Part shown: positions 6,644-14,382 of the stretch, piece by piece | Numbering within the stretch: position 1 is the first letter of the stretch | Layout: each line of letters begins with the position of its first letter | Translations under genes and position numbers: made by a program | Assembly (NCBI GenBank): GCA_903891395.1 | Contig: CAITEM010000105.1 | Coordinates: 1-16,637, forward strand | Direction of reading: 5' to 3' | Source of the DNA: an uncultured Hyphomicrobiales bacterium | GTDB lineage: Bacteria > Pseudomonadota > Alphaproteobacteria > Rhizobiales > Xanthobacteraceae | DNA: 16,637 bases | Notes under the pieces: generated by a model | Database searches by the model: none | What the model was told of the DNA's origin: nothing | The model's input: the letters and a program-made list of their open reading frames with translations, nothing else

Positions 6644-6665
6644 TTTTACGCGCATTTGCAGCCAC

Positions 6666-8294
6666 ATGCAGGGCATGGACGTGGCCCTGCACACTGACGA
6701 TTCCCTGAAAGCCTCGCCGCTGACCGCCGAGGTCGAGCGCCGGCGCACGTTTGCGATCATTTCGCACCCTGACGCCGGCAAAACGACCCTGACCGAGAAG
6801 CTGCTGCTGTTCGGCGGCGCCATCAATCTGGCCGGCCAGGTCAAGGCCAAGCGCGACCGCCGCTCGACCCGCTCCGACTGGATGGCGATCGAGCGCGAGC
6901 GCGGCATTTCGGTCGTCACTTCGGTGATGACCTTCGATTACGACAGTCGCGTGTTCAATTTGCTCGACACGCCGGGCCACGAGGATTTCTCCGAGGACAC
7001 CTATCGCACGCTGACGGCGGTGGACTCCGCTGTCATGGTGATCGACGGCGCCAAGGGCATCGAGGCGCGCACCCTCAAATTGTTCGAGGTGTGCCGCCTG
7101 CGCGACATTCCCATCATCACGTTCATCAACAAGATGGATCGCGAGACCCGCGATCCGTTCGAGCTGCTCGACGAGATCGAGAAGACGCTGGCGCTCGATA
7201 CCACGCCGATGAACTGGCCGATCGGCCGCGGCCGCGATTTCGTCGGCACCTACGAACTCGCCACCGGTGATATGCGGCTGTTGAACGACGACGGCCGCGC
7301 CGCTGTGCCGCAGCCGCTCGACCTCGCCTCGCTGCACGCCAAGAATACGATGCTCGACGAAAAGGCCATCGCCGAAGAACTGGCGCTGGTGAAGGACGCC
7401 AGCCGGCCATTCGACTTCGCCGCATTTCGTGAAGGTCATCTGACGCCGGTCTATTTCGGCTCCGCGATCAAGAATTTCGGCGTCAAGGATCTGCTCGATG
7501 CGCTGGCGAGTTTCGCGCCGCCGCCGCGGCCGCAGACGGCGAGCACGCGCAAGGTCATGCCGGACGAGGCCGGCATGACGGCTTTCGTGTTCAAGATCCA
7601 GGCCAACATGGACCCCAACCATCGTGACCGTATCGCCTTTGCACGGCTGTGCTCCGGCAAGCTGCGCCGCGGCATGAAAGCCAAGCTGGTGCGCACCGGC
7701 AAGCCGATGACGCTGTCGGCGCCGCAGTTCTTCTTTGCGCAGGATCGTTCGGTGGCGGACGAGGCCTATCCCGGCGACGTCGTCGGCATCCCTAATCACG
7801 GCACGCTGCGTATGGGCGACACCTTCACCGAAGGCGAACAACTTGAGTTTCTCGGCGTGCCGAACTTTGCGCCGGAAATCCTGCGCCGCGTGAAACTCGG
7901 CGACCCGATGAAGGCCAAGAAGCTGAAGGAGGCGCTGCAGCAAATGGCCGAGGAGGGCGTCGTGCAGGTGTTCCGCCCGCTCGACGGCGCGCCAGCCTTG
8001 GTCGGCGTGGTCGGCCCGTTGCAGCTCGATGTGCTCAAGACGCGGCTCGACGCCGAATATGGCCTCGATATCGGTTTCGAGACGCCGGAATTCCAGCTCG
8101 CGCGCTGGATCGCGCATGCCGACAGCAAGAAGTTCGACGAGTTCGTCTCGGCGAATTATTCCAGCGTCGCCGAGGATCTCGACGGCGACCGCGTCTTCAT
8201 GGCGCGCAACCAGTTCATCCTCGATTACACGCGCGAACGTACGCCCGGCATGGAATTCACGGACATCAAGGACGTGAAGGGCAAGGCGGCGTAG
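6666..8294 (+). CDS. prfC: Peptide chain release factor 3 (RF3)
   Basis: The 542-residue translational GTPase has the P-loop SHPDAGKT (34-41), switch I RERGISVVTS (77-86), DTPGHEDFSEDTYRTLTAVD (101-120), NKMDRE (155-160), and the RF3-specific GQVKAKRDRRSTRSDWM (57-73). RF3 uses GTP to remove RF1/RF2 from the ribosome after peptide release. Length is normal and all G motifs are intact. The start could be ATG 6666 (MQGMDVALH) or ATG 6675 (MDVALH); neither has a strong ribosome-binding site. The gene converges on the TctC-type gene with 37 bases between stops and appears monocistronic. Confidence 0.95.
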   Translation: MQGMDVALHTDDSLKASPLTAEVERRRTFAIISHPDAGKTTLTEKLLLFGGAINLAGQVKAKRDRRSTRSDWMAIERERGISVVTSVMTFDYDSRVFNLLDTPGHEDFSEDTYRTLTAVDSAVMVIDGAKGIEARTLKLFEVCRLRDIPIITFINKMDRETRDPFELLDEIEKTLALDTTPMNWPIGRGRDFVGTYELATGDMRLLNDDGRAAVPQPLDLASLHAKNTMLDEKAIAEELALVKDASRPFDFAAFREGHLTPVYFGSAIKNFGVKDLLDALASFAPPPRPQTASTRKVMPDEAGMTAFVFKIQANMDPNHRDRIAFARLCSGKLRRGMKAKLVRTGKPMTLSAPQFFFAQDRSVADEAYPGDVVGIPNHGTLRMGDTFTEGEQLEFLGVPNFAPEILRRVKLGDPMKAKKLKEALQQMAEEGVVQVFRPLDGAPALVGVVGPLQLDVLKTRLDAEYGLDIGFETPEFQLARWIAHADSKKFDEFVSANYSSVAEDLDGDRVFMARNQFILDYTRERTPGMEFTDIKDVKGKAA

Positions 8295-8331
8295 GGCCAT
8301 TGCCTTTGTGGGGCGTGGCAGTCACGGCGCG

Positions 8332-9324
8332 CTAGTTGATCGTAATCTTTGCCGCCTTGATCACCGGCGCCCAGCGCGCGATCTCGCGATCGATGGTGGC
8401 GCGGAATTCCTCCGGCGAACTGCCGACCGCTTCCATCATCTGCGCCGCAAGTTTGTCGCGCACCGCCGGCTGCTTGATAATCTCGACCACATCTTTGTTG
8501 ATTTGCGCGACGATTGCCGGAGGCGTGTCGCCGGGGGCGATCAGTCCGTTCCAGGCGTCGGCATCGACGTCGATGCCGGACTCCATCAGCGTCGGCACGT
8601 CCGGCATGAACGGTGATCGTTTGGCGGTGGATACCGCAAGTATTTTTACCGTGCCGGCGGCCGCATGCGGCGCCACCGAAATCGGCGGCAGGCACGCCAT
8701 TTGCGCGTCGTTGCGAATTACCGCGGTGATCGCCTGCGGCGAGCCCGGATAGGGCAGGTGCACCAGTTTCGCGCCGGTCTTGAGCTCGATCGCTTCCATC
8801 GTCAGATGCGACAATGAGCCGTTGCCGATCGAGCTGAAATTATATTTGCCGGGATTTTGCTTCAGCAGCGCCACCAGTTCGGCGACGGTGTTGACCTTGA
8901 GCTCCGGATTGACCGCGAGCACGCTGGCTTGTGTCACCAGTTGCGTGATCGGCGCAATGTCTTTGCGTGGGTCGTAGGGCAGTTGCGCAAACAACAGCGT
9001 GTTGATGGCGAGCGGTCCGCCGATGCTGATGCCGATGGTGGCGCCGTCAGGCGCGGCCTTGGCGACGAGATCGGTGCCGAGATTGCCGCTGGCGCCGGGT
9101 TTGTTCTCGACCAGGAAAACGCTGTCGGGATATTTTTTCGACAGGCCGTCGGAGACGAGCCGCGCCACGATGTCCGGCGTCGAACTAGGCCCGAACGGCA
9201 CCAAAATGCGCACGGTCTTGGCCGGCCACACGGTCTGCGCCGACGCCGGCAGGGCCGCCGCCAGCATCAGCAACAGCATCACGGTGACGCGTTTGAAATT
9301 GTGAAAGCGCAGGCTTGCGGCCAT
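8332..9324 (-). CDS. Tripartite tricarboxylate transporter substrate-binding protein (TctC/Bug family)
   Basis: The 330-residue product has a Sec signal peptide (about 1-29; hydrophobic MLLLMLAAALPASA, likely cut after Ala29). A Bug/TctC mature domain follows: WPAKTVRILVPFGPSSTPDIVAR (33-55), VENKPGASGNLGTDLVAKAAPDG (72-94) and LLFAQLPYDPRKDIAPITQL. The family binds carboxylates or other small anionic ligands in the periplasm and delivers them to a TctA/TctB membrane pair. Neither partner is in the window, so this is an orphan binding protein, as is common in Burkholderiales and Bradyrhizobium relatives. The ligand is unknown. The start at 9324 has only a weak AGG upstream. The gene is divergent from the NnrU-family gene. 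Confidence 0.9.
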   Translation of the reverse strand: MAASLRFHNFKRVTVMLLLMLAAALPASAQTVWPAKTVRILVPFGPSSTPDIVARLVSDGLSKKYPDSVFLVENKPGASGNLGTDLVAKAAPDGATIGISIGGPLAINTLLFAQLPYDPRKDIAPITQLVTQASVLAVNPELKVNTVAELVALLKQNPGKYNFSSIGNGSLSHLTMEAIELKTGAKLVHLPYPGSPQAITAVIRNDAQMACLPPISVAPHAAAGTVKILAVSTAKRSPFMPDVPTLMESGIDVDADAWNGLIAPGDTPPAIVAQINKDVVEIIKQPAVRDKLAAQMMEAVGSSPEEFRATIDREIARWAPVIKAAKITIN

Positions 9325-9431
9325 GAACGAGAACCTATGCGTGGGGCTCGGCTTGCCTCCGCCGCGCCGTTCCTTTACGTCCGCTTCTGCGCAATGTGAC
9401 GGGCGTGTGCAAGTAGAATATAGAGTGTGGC

Positions 9432-10013
9432 ATGGGTTTGGCTGTTCTCGTTTTCGGGCTGGCGGTGTTCTTTGCCGCCCACCTTTTCGTCACGCGGCGT
9501 GAGGCGCGCGCCGTTGTTATTGCGCGGCTCGGACTGCTGGTTTATCGCGCCGTATTCGCGCTGGTTTCCATCGCCGGCCTCGCGCTGATCGTTTGGGGTT
9601 ATGCGTTCTATCGTGCGCATGAATGGATCGACGTATGGTCGCCGCCGGCCTTCATGCGGCACATCACGGTCGTGCTGATGCTGATTGCGGCGCTGTTGTT
9701 CACCGCTGCCTTCATTCCAAGTCATATCAAGGCCAAGGCGAAGCATCCGATGCTTGCCGCGGTGAAAACCTGGGCGCTGGCGCATCTGTTGTCGAACGGC
9801 GATCTCGGTTCGATCCTGTTGTTCGGCACCTTCCTCGCCTGGGCGGTCTATGCCCGCATTGCCGCCAAGCGCCGGCCCTATGTCGTCGTTGCTGCGCCGC
9901 CGGCGGGCTGGACCAATGACCTCATCGTGGTCGTCGTCGCCATCGTCATCTATCTGGCGGTCGGCTATGTATTCCATCCGGTCGTGATCGGCGTGCCGGT
10001 ATTCGGCGCATGA
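9432..10013 (+). CDS. NnrU family integral membrane protein
   Basis: The 193-residue product has about five membrane segments (about 2-19, 38-59, 75-95, 125-142, 163-182). It carries the family signature KHPMLAAVKTWALAHLLSNGDL (104-125), with His17, His105, His118 and His182 near helix ends. NnrU was first described with denitrification genes. The family also includes the plant 15-cis-zeta-carotene isomerase Z-ISO, a haem b membrane enzyme, so haem binding is a reasonable but unproven inference. No denitrification or carotenoid genes are nearby. A TAGAAT box at 9414-9419 could be a -10, but no good -35 pairs with it. The TGA stop lies inside a palindromic repeat. Confidence 0.85.
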   Translation: MGLAVLVFGLAVFFAAHLFVTRREARAVVIARLGLLVYRAVFALVSIAGLALIVWGYAFYRAHEWIDVWSPPAFMRHITVVLMLIAALLFTAAFIPSHIKAKAKHPMLAAVKTWALAHLLSNGDLGSILLFGTFLAWAVYARIAAKRRPYVVVAAPPAGWTNDLIVVVVAIVIYLAVGYVFHPVVIGVPVFGA

Positions 10014-10054
10014 TCCCGAAAGGTGGCAACCGGCTTTCGGATAAGATCATACGC
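10006..10054. repeat. Palindromic intergenic repeat of rhizobial type
   Basis: The outer arms GCGCATGATC (10006-10015) and GATCATACGC (10045-10054) pair at 9 of 10 positions. The inner arms CCGAAAG (10016-10022) and CTTTCGG (10034-10040) pair perfectly around an 11-base loop, with ATAA unpaired on the 3' side. From memory, close variants of this element are scattered through intergenic DNA of Bradyrhizobium, Rhodopseudomonas and other Hyphomicrobiales. Here it overlaps the TGA of the nnrU-like gene and ends 17 bases before the panB start, so it would fold in the panB leader or stop transcripts arriving from nnrU. I saw no second copy in the window. Confidence 0.7.
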
Positions 10055-10071
10055 AAACGGAGTCTTTAGTA

Positions 10072-10896
10072 ATGTCGGTACAGAGCGTCGTGAAGCGGTT
10101 GACCGCGCCGGATATCGCCGCGCGCAAAGGCGGCGAGCCGATCGTCGTGCTCACGTCCTACCACGCCCACACCGCGGCGCTGGCCGACAAGCATTGCGAC
10201 GTTGTTCTGGTCGGCGATTCGCTGGGTATGGTGATGCACGGTTTCGAGAGCACCGTGCCGGTAACGCTCGACATGATGATCCTGCAAGGCCACGCCGTGA
10301 TGCGCGGCTCGTCGCGCGCGCTGGTCGTGATCGACATGCCGTTCGGTTCCTACGAGGCGTCGAAGGAGCAGGCCTTCATGAGCGCAGTGCGCGTGCTGAA
10401 GGAAACCGGCTGCGGCGCGGTCAAGCTCGAAGGCGGCACGCGCATGGCCGAGACCATCCGGTTTCTCGCCGAACGCGGCGTGCCGGTGATGGCGCATGTG
10501 GGGCTGACACCGCAGTCGATCAACACCATCGGCTCGTTCCGCGCGCAGGGCCGCGACGAGACCGACTGGGCTCCGATCGAAGCCGACGCGTTGGCGGTCG
10601 CGGAAGCGGGGGCCTTTTCCGTCGTCATCGAAGCGGTGGCGGAGCCGCTGGCGCGCAAGATCACGGCGCAGATCGCGATCCCGACCATCGGCATCGGCGC
10701 CAGCGTCGCCTGCGACGGCCAGGTGCTGGTGATGGAGGACATGCTCGGCCTGTCGCCGCGCGTGCCGAAATTCGTCAAGCGCTACGGCGATCTCGGCCCC
10801 GGCATCGACAAGGCGATCGCCGATTATGCCGCCGAGGTGCGTGCGCGCACCTTCCCGGGGCCGGAGCACGTCTACCCGATGAAGAAGAAGCCTTAG
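10072..10896 (+). CDS. panB: 3-methyl-2-oxobutanoate hydroxymethyltransferase
   Basis: The 274-residue product catalyses the first committed step of pantothenate synthesis, adding a hydroxymethyl group from 5,10-methylene-tetrahydrofolate to 2-oxoisovalerate to give ketopantoate. Family signatures are LTSYHAHTAALAD (27-39), VLVGDSLGMVMHG (45-57), VVIDMPFGSY (85-94), AVKLEGG (116-122), AHVGLTPQS (141-149) and the IEAV segment near 187. Asp49, Asp88, Glu120 and Glu187 fit the magnesium-binding and catalytic acids. ATG 10072 follows GGAG by about 8 bases. panC is not adjacent. A possible terminator follows about 50 bases after the stop, so panB is probably separate from the TPR/lipoprotein/der block. 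Confidence 0.96.
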   Translation: MSVQSVVKRLTAPDIAARKGGEPIVVLTSYHAHTAALADKHCDVVLVGDSLGMVMHGFESTVPVTLDMMILQGHAVMRGSSRALVVIDMPFGSYEASKEQAFMSAVRVLKETGCGAVKLEGGTRMAETIRFLAERGVPVMAHVGLTPQSINTIGSFRAQGRDETDWAPIEADALAVAEAGAFSVVIEAVAEPLARKITAQIAIPTIGIGASVACDGQVLVMEDMLGLSPRVPKFVKRYGDLGPGIDKAIADYAAEVRARTFPGPEHVYPMKKKP

Positions 10897-10944
10897 AGAG
10901 CCTCGGCTTGGCGACGGCTGGTCCGGGGTTCCGGATTCCCCCGG

Positions 10945-10977
10945 AAAAGCGTTAAATCCCTGAATATTAACGTTTTT
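10945..10977 (+). terminator. Probable terminator after panB
   Basis: AAAAGCGTTAA (10945-10955) pairs with TTAACGTTTTT (10967-10977) over 11 base pairs, one of them G-T, around an 11-base loop. The 3' arm ends in five T residues. The stem is AT-rich, which weakens it, but position and T run fit factor-independent termination of panB. A second GC-rich hairpin (CCGGGG/CCCCGG, about 10923-10944) lies immediately upstream and may add to it. Confidence 0.5.
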
Positions 10978-11086
10978 CGCCGCAAGCTTTGCCTTAGGCG
11001 CGCCACATCGCTAGGTTACGCCGCGATCCGCCGGGGGCTGGTTCCCGGGCGGGTTTCCGAGGTGTTTTGAGCGGTTTGGAGCGATT

Positions 11087-11740
11087 GTGGCCGATATTTT
11101 CAATGAAGTTGACGAGGAAGTACGGCGCGAGCAGCTCAAGAAGCTGTGGGACCGCTACAGCATCTACATCGTCGCCCTGGCGTTTCTGATTATCGCCGGC
11201 ATCGGCGGCTGGCGCGGTTACGAGTATTACGTCGGCAAGCAAGCCGCCGCCGCTGGCAGCGCTTTCGAAGCCGCGGTGACGCTGAGCGAGCAGGGCAAGT
11301 ATCCAGAAGCCGAAGCCGCTTTCGCCAAGGTCGCGGCCGAAGCACCGTCCGGCTACAAGGTGCTGGCGCGCATGCGCGCCGCCGCGGCGCTGGCGCAAAC
11401 CAAGCCCGCCGACGGCGTGAAGGCCTACGACGCCATCGCCGCCGATACGTCGGTCGGCCAGACCTGGCAGGATCTCGCCGGCCTGCGCGCCGGATTGCTG
11501 CTGGTCGACAGCGCGCCGCTCGCCGATCTGCGCCGCCGCCTCGATCCGTTGTCGGAGCCGGGCCGCACCTTCCGCCATACCGCGCGCGAACTGCTCGCGA
11601 TGTCGGCTTGGCGCAATCATGACGTCGCCACCGCGCGCCGCTATGTCGACATGATCGCCGCCGACGGCGAAACGCCGCCCGGCGCCCGCGCCCGCATCGA
11701 CGTGCTGTCGACGCTGATCGGCAACGACAGCAAGAGTTGA
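11087..11740 (+). CDS. Membrane-anchored tetratricopeptide protein, YfgM-like
   Basis: The 217-residue product has a short cytoplasmic N-terminus MADIFNEVDEEVRREQLKKL, one membrane helix (about 25-44, YSIYIVALAFLIIAGIGGW) and a helical domain of TPR-like repeats (GSAFEAAVTLSEQGKYPEAEAAFAKVA and following). This is the layout of the TPR_21/YfgM family. In E. coli YfgM works with the periplasmic chaperone PpiD at the SecYEG translocon. GTG 11087 is preceded by GGAG about 6 bases upstream. The gene is followed after 11 bases by the lipoprotein gene and then der, in the same order as yfgM-bamB-der in many proteobacteria. Role at the translocon is inferred from the family and context. Confidence 0.8.
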   Translation: MADIFNEVDEEVRREQLKKLWDRYSIYIVALAFLIIAGIGGWRGYEYYVGKQAAAAGSAFEAAVTLSEQGKYPEAEAAFAKVAAEAPSGYKVLARMRAAAALAQTKPADGVKAYDAIAADTSVGQTWQDLAGLRAGLLLVDSAPLADLRRRLDPLSEPGRTFRHTARELLAMSAWRNHDVATARRYVDMIAADGETPPGARARIDVLSTLIGNDSKS

Positions 11741-11751
11741 GAGACTAAGTT

Positions 11752-12222
11752 ATGCGCCGTATTCACCGCATCGTGTTTTTGATTACGCTGGCCGCGGCTC
11801 TGCCGGCTTTGTCGGGCTGCGCCGATTTCGATCCGGACAAGCTCGACATCTTCAATCTCAACGAAAAGAAGAAGCTGCCGGGAGAGCGCAAGGCCATTTT
11901 CCCGGAAGGCGTCCCGGGCGTCTCCCAGGGCATTCCAGCCGAATACGTCAAAGGCAACCAGCCGCCGCCGGATACGGCGCAGACGAGCCTGCCGGCCGAG
12001 CCGGAAAAGCCGGCAGCCAAGCCCGTGCGCCGCACCGCCGCGGTCGATCCGGCCGACAAGCCCAAACGCAAACCCAAGCCACGCACCGCCACGTCGGCGC
12101 CGACCCAGCCGGTGCAGAGCGCGCCCGATCCCGCGTTCGAGCAGGCGGCGCCCGCGCCGCAACCCGCGCAGCAACCGGCGCCGTGGCCTGCGGCGCCAGC
12201 GCCGGGTACGTTTCAGCGCTGA
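11752..12222 (+). CDS. Small proline-rich lipoprotein, function unknown
   Basis: The 156-residue product has a lipoprotein signal peptide: MRRIHR followed by a hydrophobic stretch and the lipobox LSGC with Cys23 as the lipidation site. Residue +2 is Ala, so it should be sorted to the outer membrane if enteric rules apply. The mature part has a short defined segment (DFDPDKLDIFNLNEKKKLPGERKAIFPEGVPGVSQGIP). The C-terminal half is low-complexity, rich in Pro, Ala and Lys, and ends in PAQ/PAP repeats, probably disordered and spanning the periplasm or binding the wall. From memory, the FPEGVPGV-x-QG-x-P motif recurs in Bradyrhizobium relatives at this locus. It occupies the place where bamB often lies between yfgM and der, but it has no PQQ-type beta-propeller. 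It is likely co-transcribed with both neighbours. Confidence 0.78.
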   Translation: MRRIHRIVFLITLAAALPALSGCADFDPDKLDIFNLNEKKKLPGERKAIFPEGVPGVSQGIPAEYVKGNQPPPDTAQTSLPAEPEKPAAKPVRRTAAVDPADKPKRKPKPRTATSAPTQPVQSAPDPAFEQAAPAPQPAQQPAPWPAAPAPGTFQR

Positions 12223-12267
12223 CCTCATTTGCCCTCTCCATGTGCGGAGACGGGAAAGAAAAATATC

Positions 12268-13632
12268 ATGAGTTTCACCGTCGCTATCGTCGGCCGGCCC
12301 AATGTCGGAAAATCGACGCTGTTCAACCGGCTGGTCGGACGGCGCGTCGCGCTGGTCGATGATAGGCCGGGCGTGACCCGCGACCGCCGCGAAGGCGAGG
12401 CCTCGCTTGGCGATCTCTCATTCACGGTGATCGATACCGCCGGCCTTGAGGAATCGGGGCCGGAGACCTTGTCCGGCCGCATGCGGGCGCAGACCGAAAC
12501 CGCGATTGCGCAAGCCGACGCCGTTTTCTTCATGATCGATGCCCGCATCGGACCGACCCCGGACGACCGCCAATTCGCCGAGTTAGCGCGCAAGTCGGGC
12601 AAGCCGACGGTGCTGATCGCCAACAAGATGGAGGGCACCGCCGGCCAGCCAGGGCGCTACGATGCTTACGCACTGGGTCTCGGCGAGCCGGTCGGCATCT
12701 CCGCCGAACATAACGAAGGCCTAGTCGATCTTTACGACGCCTTGCGCGCGGCGCTGCCCGAGCTGACCGCGGAGCAGATCGCGACCGTCAAAGATGTGGA
12801 CGCGCCGAAGGCGATCCGCGTCGCCATCGTCGGCCGACCGAACGCCGGCAAGTCGACGTTGGTCAACCATCTTCTGGGTGAGGAGCGTCTGCTGACGTCG
12901 GCGGAAGCCGGCACCACGCGCGACGCCATCGCCGTCGACCTGGAATGGCGCGGCCAGAAATTCCGCATTCATGACACCGCCGGGCTTCGCCGCCGCTCGC
13001 GTATCGACGAGAAGCTGGAAAAGCTGTCGGTCGCAGACGCGTTGAACGCGATTCGCTTTGCCGAAGTCGTCGTCGTGCTGCTCGACGTCGGCAGCGCCTT
13101 CGAAGAACAGGACCAGCGCATCGCCGACATGGTCGAGCAGGAAGGCCGCGCCATCGTCATCGGCGTCAACAAGTGGGACCTGAAAGAAAAGGCCGTTGGC
13201 GAGATCACCAAATTGCGCATCGAATGCGACGAGAAGCTGCGGCAGATGAAGGGCGTGCCGCTGGTCGCGACCTCGGCGCTGACCGGGGAGGGCATCGATC
13301 GCCTGATGGAAGCCATCGTCGGCGCCTTCGAAGTCTGGAACAAGCGTATCGCCACCAGCGCGCTCAATCGCTGGTTCGAGGCGACCATCGAGGCGCATCC
13401 GCCGCCGGCGGTGTCGGGCCGCAGGCTCAGGCTGAACTACATCACGCAGGCCAAGACACGGCCGCCGAGCTTCGTGCTGTTCTGCACGCGGGCCGACGCT
13501 TTGCCGGAAGCCTACAAACGGTATTTGATCAATTCATTGCGCGAGAACTTCGACCTGCCGGGCACGCCCATTCGCTTGACGCTGCGCGAGAAGGACAATC
13601 CGTTCAAAGGCCGCGCCAAGCACAAGCATTGA
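12268..13632 (+). CDS. der: Ribosome assembly GTPase Der (EngA)
   Basis: The 454-residue product has the two tandem G domains that define Der. The first has GRPNVGKS (9-16), DTAGLEE (56-62) and NKMEG (119-123). The second has GRPNAGKS (189-196), DTAGLRRRSR (236-245) and NKWD (301-304). A KH-like C-terminal domain follows and ends in the usual basic tail (NPFKGRAKHKH). Der is essential for 50S subunit maturation. ATG 12268 gives the typical MSFTVAIVGRPNVGKS start; an in-frame TTG at 12229 would add 13 unconserved residues. The gene starts 45 bases after the lipoprotein gene and ends 4 bases from the convergent SDR gene, leaving no room for a separate terminator. Confidence 0.96.
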   Translation: MSFTVAIVGRPNVGKSTLFNRLVGRRVALVDDRPGVTRDRREGEASLGDLSFTVIDTAGLEESGPETLSGRMRAQTETAIAQADAVFFMIDARIGPTPDDRQFAELARKSGKPTVLIANKMEGTAGQPGRYDAYALGLGEPVGISAEHNEGLVDLYDALRAALPELTAEQIATVKDVDAPKAIRVAIVGRPNAGKSTLVNHLLGEERLLTSAEAGTTRDAIAVDLEWRGQKFRIHDTAGLRRRSRIDEKLEKLSVADALNAIRFAEVVVVLLDVGSAFEEQDQRIADMVEQEGRAIVIGVNKWDLKEKAVGEITKLRIECDEKLRQMKGVPLVATSALTGEGIDRLMEAIVGAFEVWNKRIATSALNRWFEATIEAHPPPAVSGRRLRLNYITQAKTRPPSFVLFCTRADALPEAYKRYLINSLRENFDLPGTPIRLTLREKDNPFKGRAKHKH

Positions 13633-13636
13633 TAAT

Positions 13637-14377
13637 TTAAGCCGGCGCTCTGAATTCCAGAAATTTCCCGGCGCGGAAATCGTAGAGCTGGCCGCTCTGC
13701 GTGCAACCGGGCAGGCACAGCGGCACGATCGTCTTGGCGACGTCTTCCGGCGGCGGCAGCGTTTCCGGATCGACGCCCGGCCAGCCGCCCGCATACATCT
13801 TGGTGCGCGTCGGGCCGGGATTGAAAGCGTTCACATTGACGGTCGTGGTCGCGGTCTCGGCCGCATAGACCTGCACCAGCGCATTGAGCGCGGCCTTCGA
13901 CGCTGCATAGGGTCCGGTGTAGGCCCGGCCTAACGTGGCCAACGCCGAGGAGATGAAGACCGCGCGGCCGGCCGGCGCGGCTTTGAGCAGCGGGTCCATG
14001 GTGCGGATCAGTTGCCAATTGGCGGTGATGTTGACCGCCAGCAGATTGTCCCAGTCTTTGGGCTCGACATGGCCGAGCGGCGACAACGGCCCGAGCACGC
14101 CGGCGTTGCCGACCATGACGTCGAGCCGCCCGTAGCGTTCGTGCAGCGCCAGCGCCAGCCGGGCGATGCCATCCATGTCCTTCATGTCAAGCGGTACCAA
14201 GGTCGCCGTGCCGCCGGCTGCCTTGATCTTGTCGTCGAGCTCTTCCAGCCCGCCGACGGTGCGAGCGGCCGCGATCACGTGCGCGCCGGCTTCGGCGAGC
14301 TGCAGCGCCAACGCGGCGCCAATGCCGCGCGAAGCGCCGGTGACCAGCGCGATACGGTCAGAAAGTGGTTTGGACAT
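13637..14377 (-). CDS. Short-chain dehydrogenase/reductase (SDR) family oxidoreductase
   Basis: The 246-residue classical SDR has the cofactor motif TGASRGIG (13-20), VGNAGVLG (89-96), the catalytic Ser (ISS, 143-144) and YAASK (Tyr157, Lys161). Arg17 and Arg39 in the cofactor region suggest a preference for NADP(H), which is inference. The substrate is unknown. The start ATG at 14377 lies 5 bases after the stop of the response regulator gene, so it is probably in the same transcript. Its stop is 4 bases from that of der, which it faces. Confidence 0.9.
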   Translation of the reverse strand: MSKPLSDRIALVTGASRGIGAALALQLAEAGAHVIAAARTVGGLEELDDKIKAAGGTATLVPLDMKDMDGIARLALALHERYGRLDVMVGNAGVLGPLSPLGHVEPKDWDNLLAVNITANWQLIRTMDPLLKAAPAGRAVFISSALATLGRAYTGPYAASKAALNALVQVYAAETATTTVNVNAFNPGPTRTKMYAGGWPGVDPETLPPPEDVAKTIVPLCLPGCTQSGQLYDFRAGKFLEFRAPA

Positions 14378-14382
14378 GCTGC

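Noticed and set aside
6644..6665. Possible continuation of the flavin reductase remnant in another frame before prfC
   Set aside because: Only 22 bases remain, and none of the three frames resembles the family downstream of NIMT.
6615..8300. A 561-codon minus-strand open frame antisense to prfC
   Set aside because: It mirrors prfC almost exactly, and its His/Arg/Asp/Gly-rich composition is typical of antisense frames in GC-rich DNA.
10023..10955. A 310-codon plus-strand frame overlapping panB
   Set aside because: It is a +1-shifted frame of panB with Arg-rich composition; panB itself is full length and intact.
11028..11052. A GC-rich hairpin (CCGCC-GGG / CCC-G-GGCGG) in the leader of the TPR gene
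   Set aside because: It has a bulge and no T tract, and such stems arise easily in this GC-rich DNA; position before a start codon does not suit a terminator.
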